Assembly: GCA_003135495.1 (NCBI GenBank) | Contig: PLBX01000557.1 | Coordinates: 4,307 to 11,400, forward strand | Direction of reading: 5' to 3' | Length of the DNA stretch: 7,094 nt | Origin: Acidobacteriaceae bacterium | Lineage (GTDB): Bacteria > Acidobacteriota > Terriglobia > Terriglobales > Acidobacteriaceae | Shown here: positions 6,513-7,094 of the stretch, in pieces | Layout of the letters: each line of letters begins with the position of its first letter | Position numbering within the stretch: the first letter of the stretch is position 1 | The notes under the pieces: generated by a model | What the model saw: only the letters and a program-made list of their open reading frames with translations | Told to the model about the DNA's origin: nothing | The model's database searches: none | Position numbers and translations under genes: made by a program

Positions 6513-7094
6513 TTACGCAACCTGCTCTTTTTCCGCCACCGCGCGGCGGAAATATTCCAGAGAAAGTTGTAGGCCTTTCTCCAACTCCACTTTCGGTTCC
6601 CATCCCAAGAGCCGTTTTGCCTTCGAAATATCGGGACGCCGCTGCTTTGGATCATCTTGCGGCAACGCTTCGAATTTGATCTGGCTCGCCGAACCAGTTA
6701 TCGCAATTACTTTTTGAGCGCATTCCAGAATCGTGAACTCCGTCGGATTTCCGATATTCACCGGCTCGTGCTCACTCTTTCGCGACAGTCGCAGAATTCC
6801 ATCGACCTCGTCACTCACATAACAGAAGCTGCGTGTCTGGCTGCCGTTGCCATAGACCGTGAGATTTTCTCCGCGCAGGGCCTGCCACATGAAATTCGGA
6901 ATCACGCGCCCGTCGTTGATCTGCATTCGCGGCCCGTACGTATTGAAGATGCGCAGAATCCGCGTATCGACCTGGTGATAGCGGTGATATGCCATGGTGA
7001 CTGCCTCGGAAAAGCGCTTCGCCTCGTCATAAACCGAACGCGGTCCGATGGGATTCACATTTCCCCAATAAGTCTCAGTTTGCGGATGCACCAA
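6513..7094 (-). CDS. NAD-dependent epimerase/dehydratase, UDP-glucuronate decarboxylase (UXS) type; N-terminus outside window
   Basis: The visible 193 residues are the C-terminal part of an extended short-chain dehydrogenase, about 60 percent of the usual 310-320 residues. The frame is open to the right edge. The first codon in view, TTG, is probably internal, because the family continues upstream with the Rossmann GxxGxxG region and a SEVYGDP motif just before this point. Seen here are [19 protein letters not shown], the catalytic YxxxK as YDEAK (Y22, K26 of the visible part), [45 protein letters not shown] and [10 protein letters not shown]. This set matches UDP-glucuronate decarboxylases, which convert UDP-glucuronate to UDP-xylose for envelope or exopolysaccharide, better than dTDP-glucose 4,6-dehydratases, which are the main alternative. 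The gene converges with the GT-C-like gene. Confidence 0.9.
   Translation of the reverse strand: MVHPQTETYWGNVNPIGPRSVYDEAKRFSEAVTMAYHRYHQVDTRILRIFNTYGPRMQINDGRVIPNFMWQALRGENLTVYGNGSQTRSFCYVSDEVDGILRLSRKSEHEPVNIGNPTEFTILECAQKVIAITGSASQIKFEALPQDDPKQRRPDISKAKRLLGWEPKVELEKGLQLSLEYFRRAVAEKEQVA

Noticed and set aside
7092..7094. TTG at the right edge as the start of the epimerase
   Set aside because: The family has about 120 more N-terminal residues including the NAD-binding motif, so the gene most likely continues outside the window.

Overview
The window is ordinary chromosomal DNA of a moderately GC-rich, Gram-negative-type bacterium. Protein style (a TolB/FlgO-like TPR protein, a polytopic 'DADIGWH...WEWLYD' membrane protein, an NDH-2 with the HTFQPLLYQVAT signature) and the dispersed palindromic repeats suggest an acidobacterium, probably Acidobacteriia. 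That placement is recalled family resemblance and was not checked by a search. I see no rRNA, tRNA, CRISPR array, transposase or phage gene.

Layout. Positions 1-1388, minus strand: an NfeD-family membrane serine protease (ClpP-class domain, membrane segments, start of the NfeD OB fold), cut by the left edge. Positions 1385-3034, minus: an exported TPR protein of 549 residues with an N-terminal TolB/FlgO-like domain. Its stop overlaps the annotated NfeD start as ATGA, so the two look like one transcription unit, although a palindromic repeat at the junction raises doubt about the true NfeD start. Positions 3164-4612, minus: a type II NADH dehydrogenase. A 127-bp divergent intergenic region follows. 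Positions 4740-6404, plus: a polytopic membrane protein resembling GT-C glycosyltransferases. It converges, across about 108 bp carrying GC-rich repeats, on an NAD-dependent UDP-glucuronate decarboxylase-type epimerase (6513-7094, minus) whose N-terminus lies beyond the right edge.

Functionally the window mixes envelope proteolysis and scaffolding (NfeD plus TPR), respiration (NDH-2) and surface-polysaccharide metabolism (epimerase and perhaps the GT-C-like protein). No new defence or mobile system is visible. The points most worth a second look are the repeat at the TPR/NfeD junction, the TPR-NfeD pairing, the TTG start overlapped by a promoter-like TATAAT, a 13-bp tandem repeat upstream of it, and an AT-rich tandem-duplicated insert inside the NDH-2 gene.
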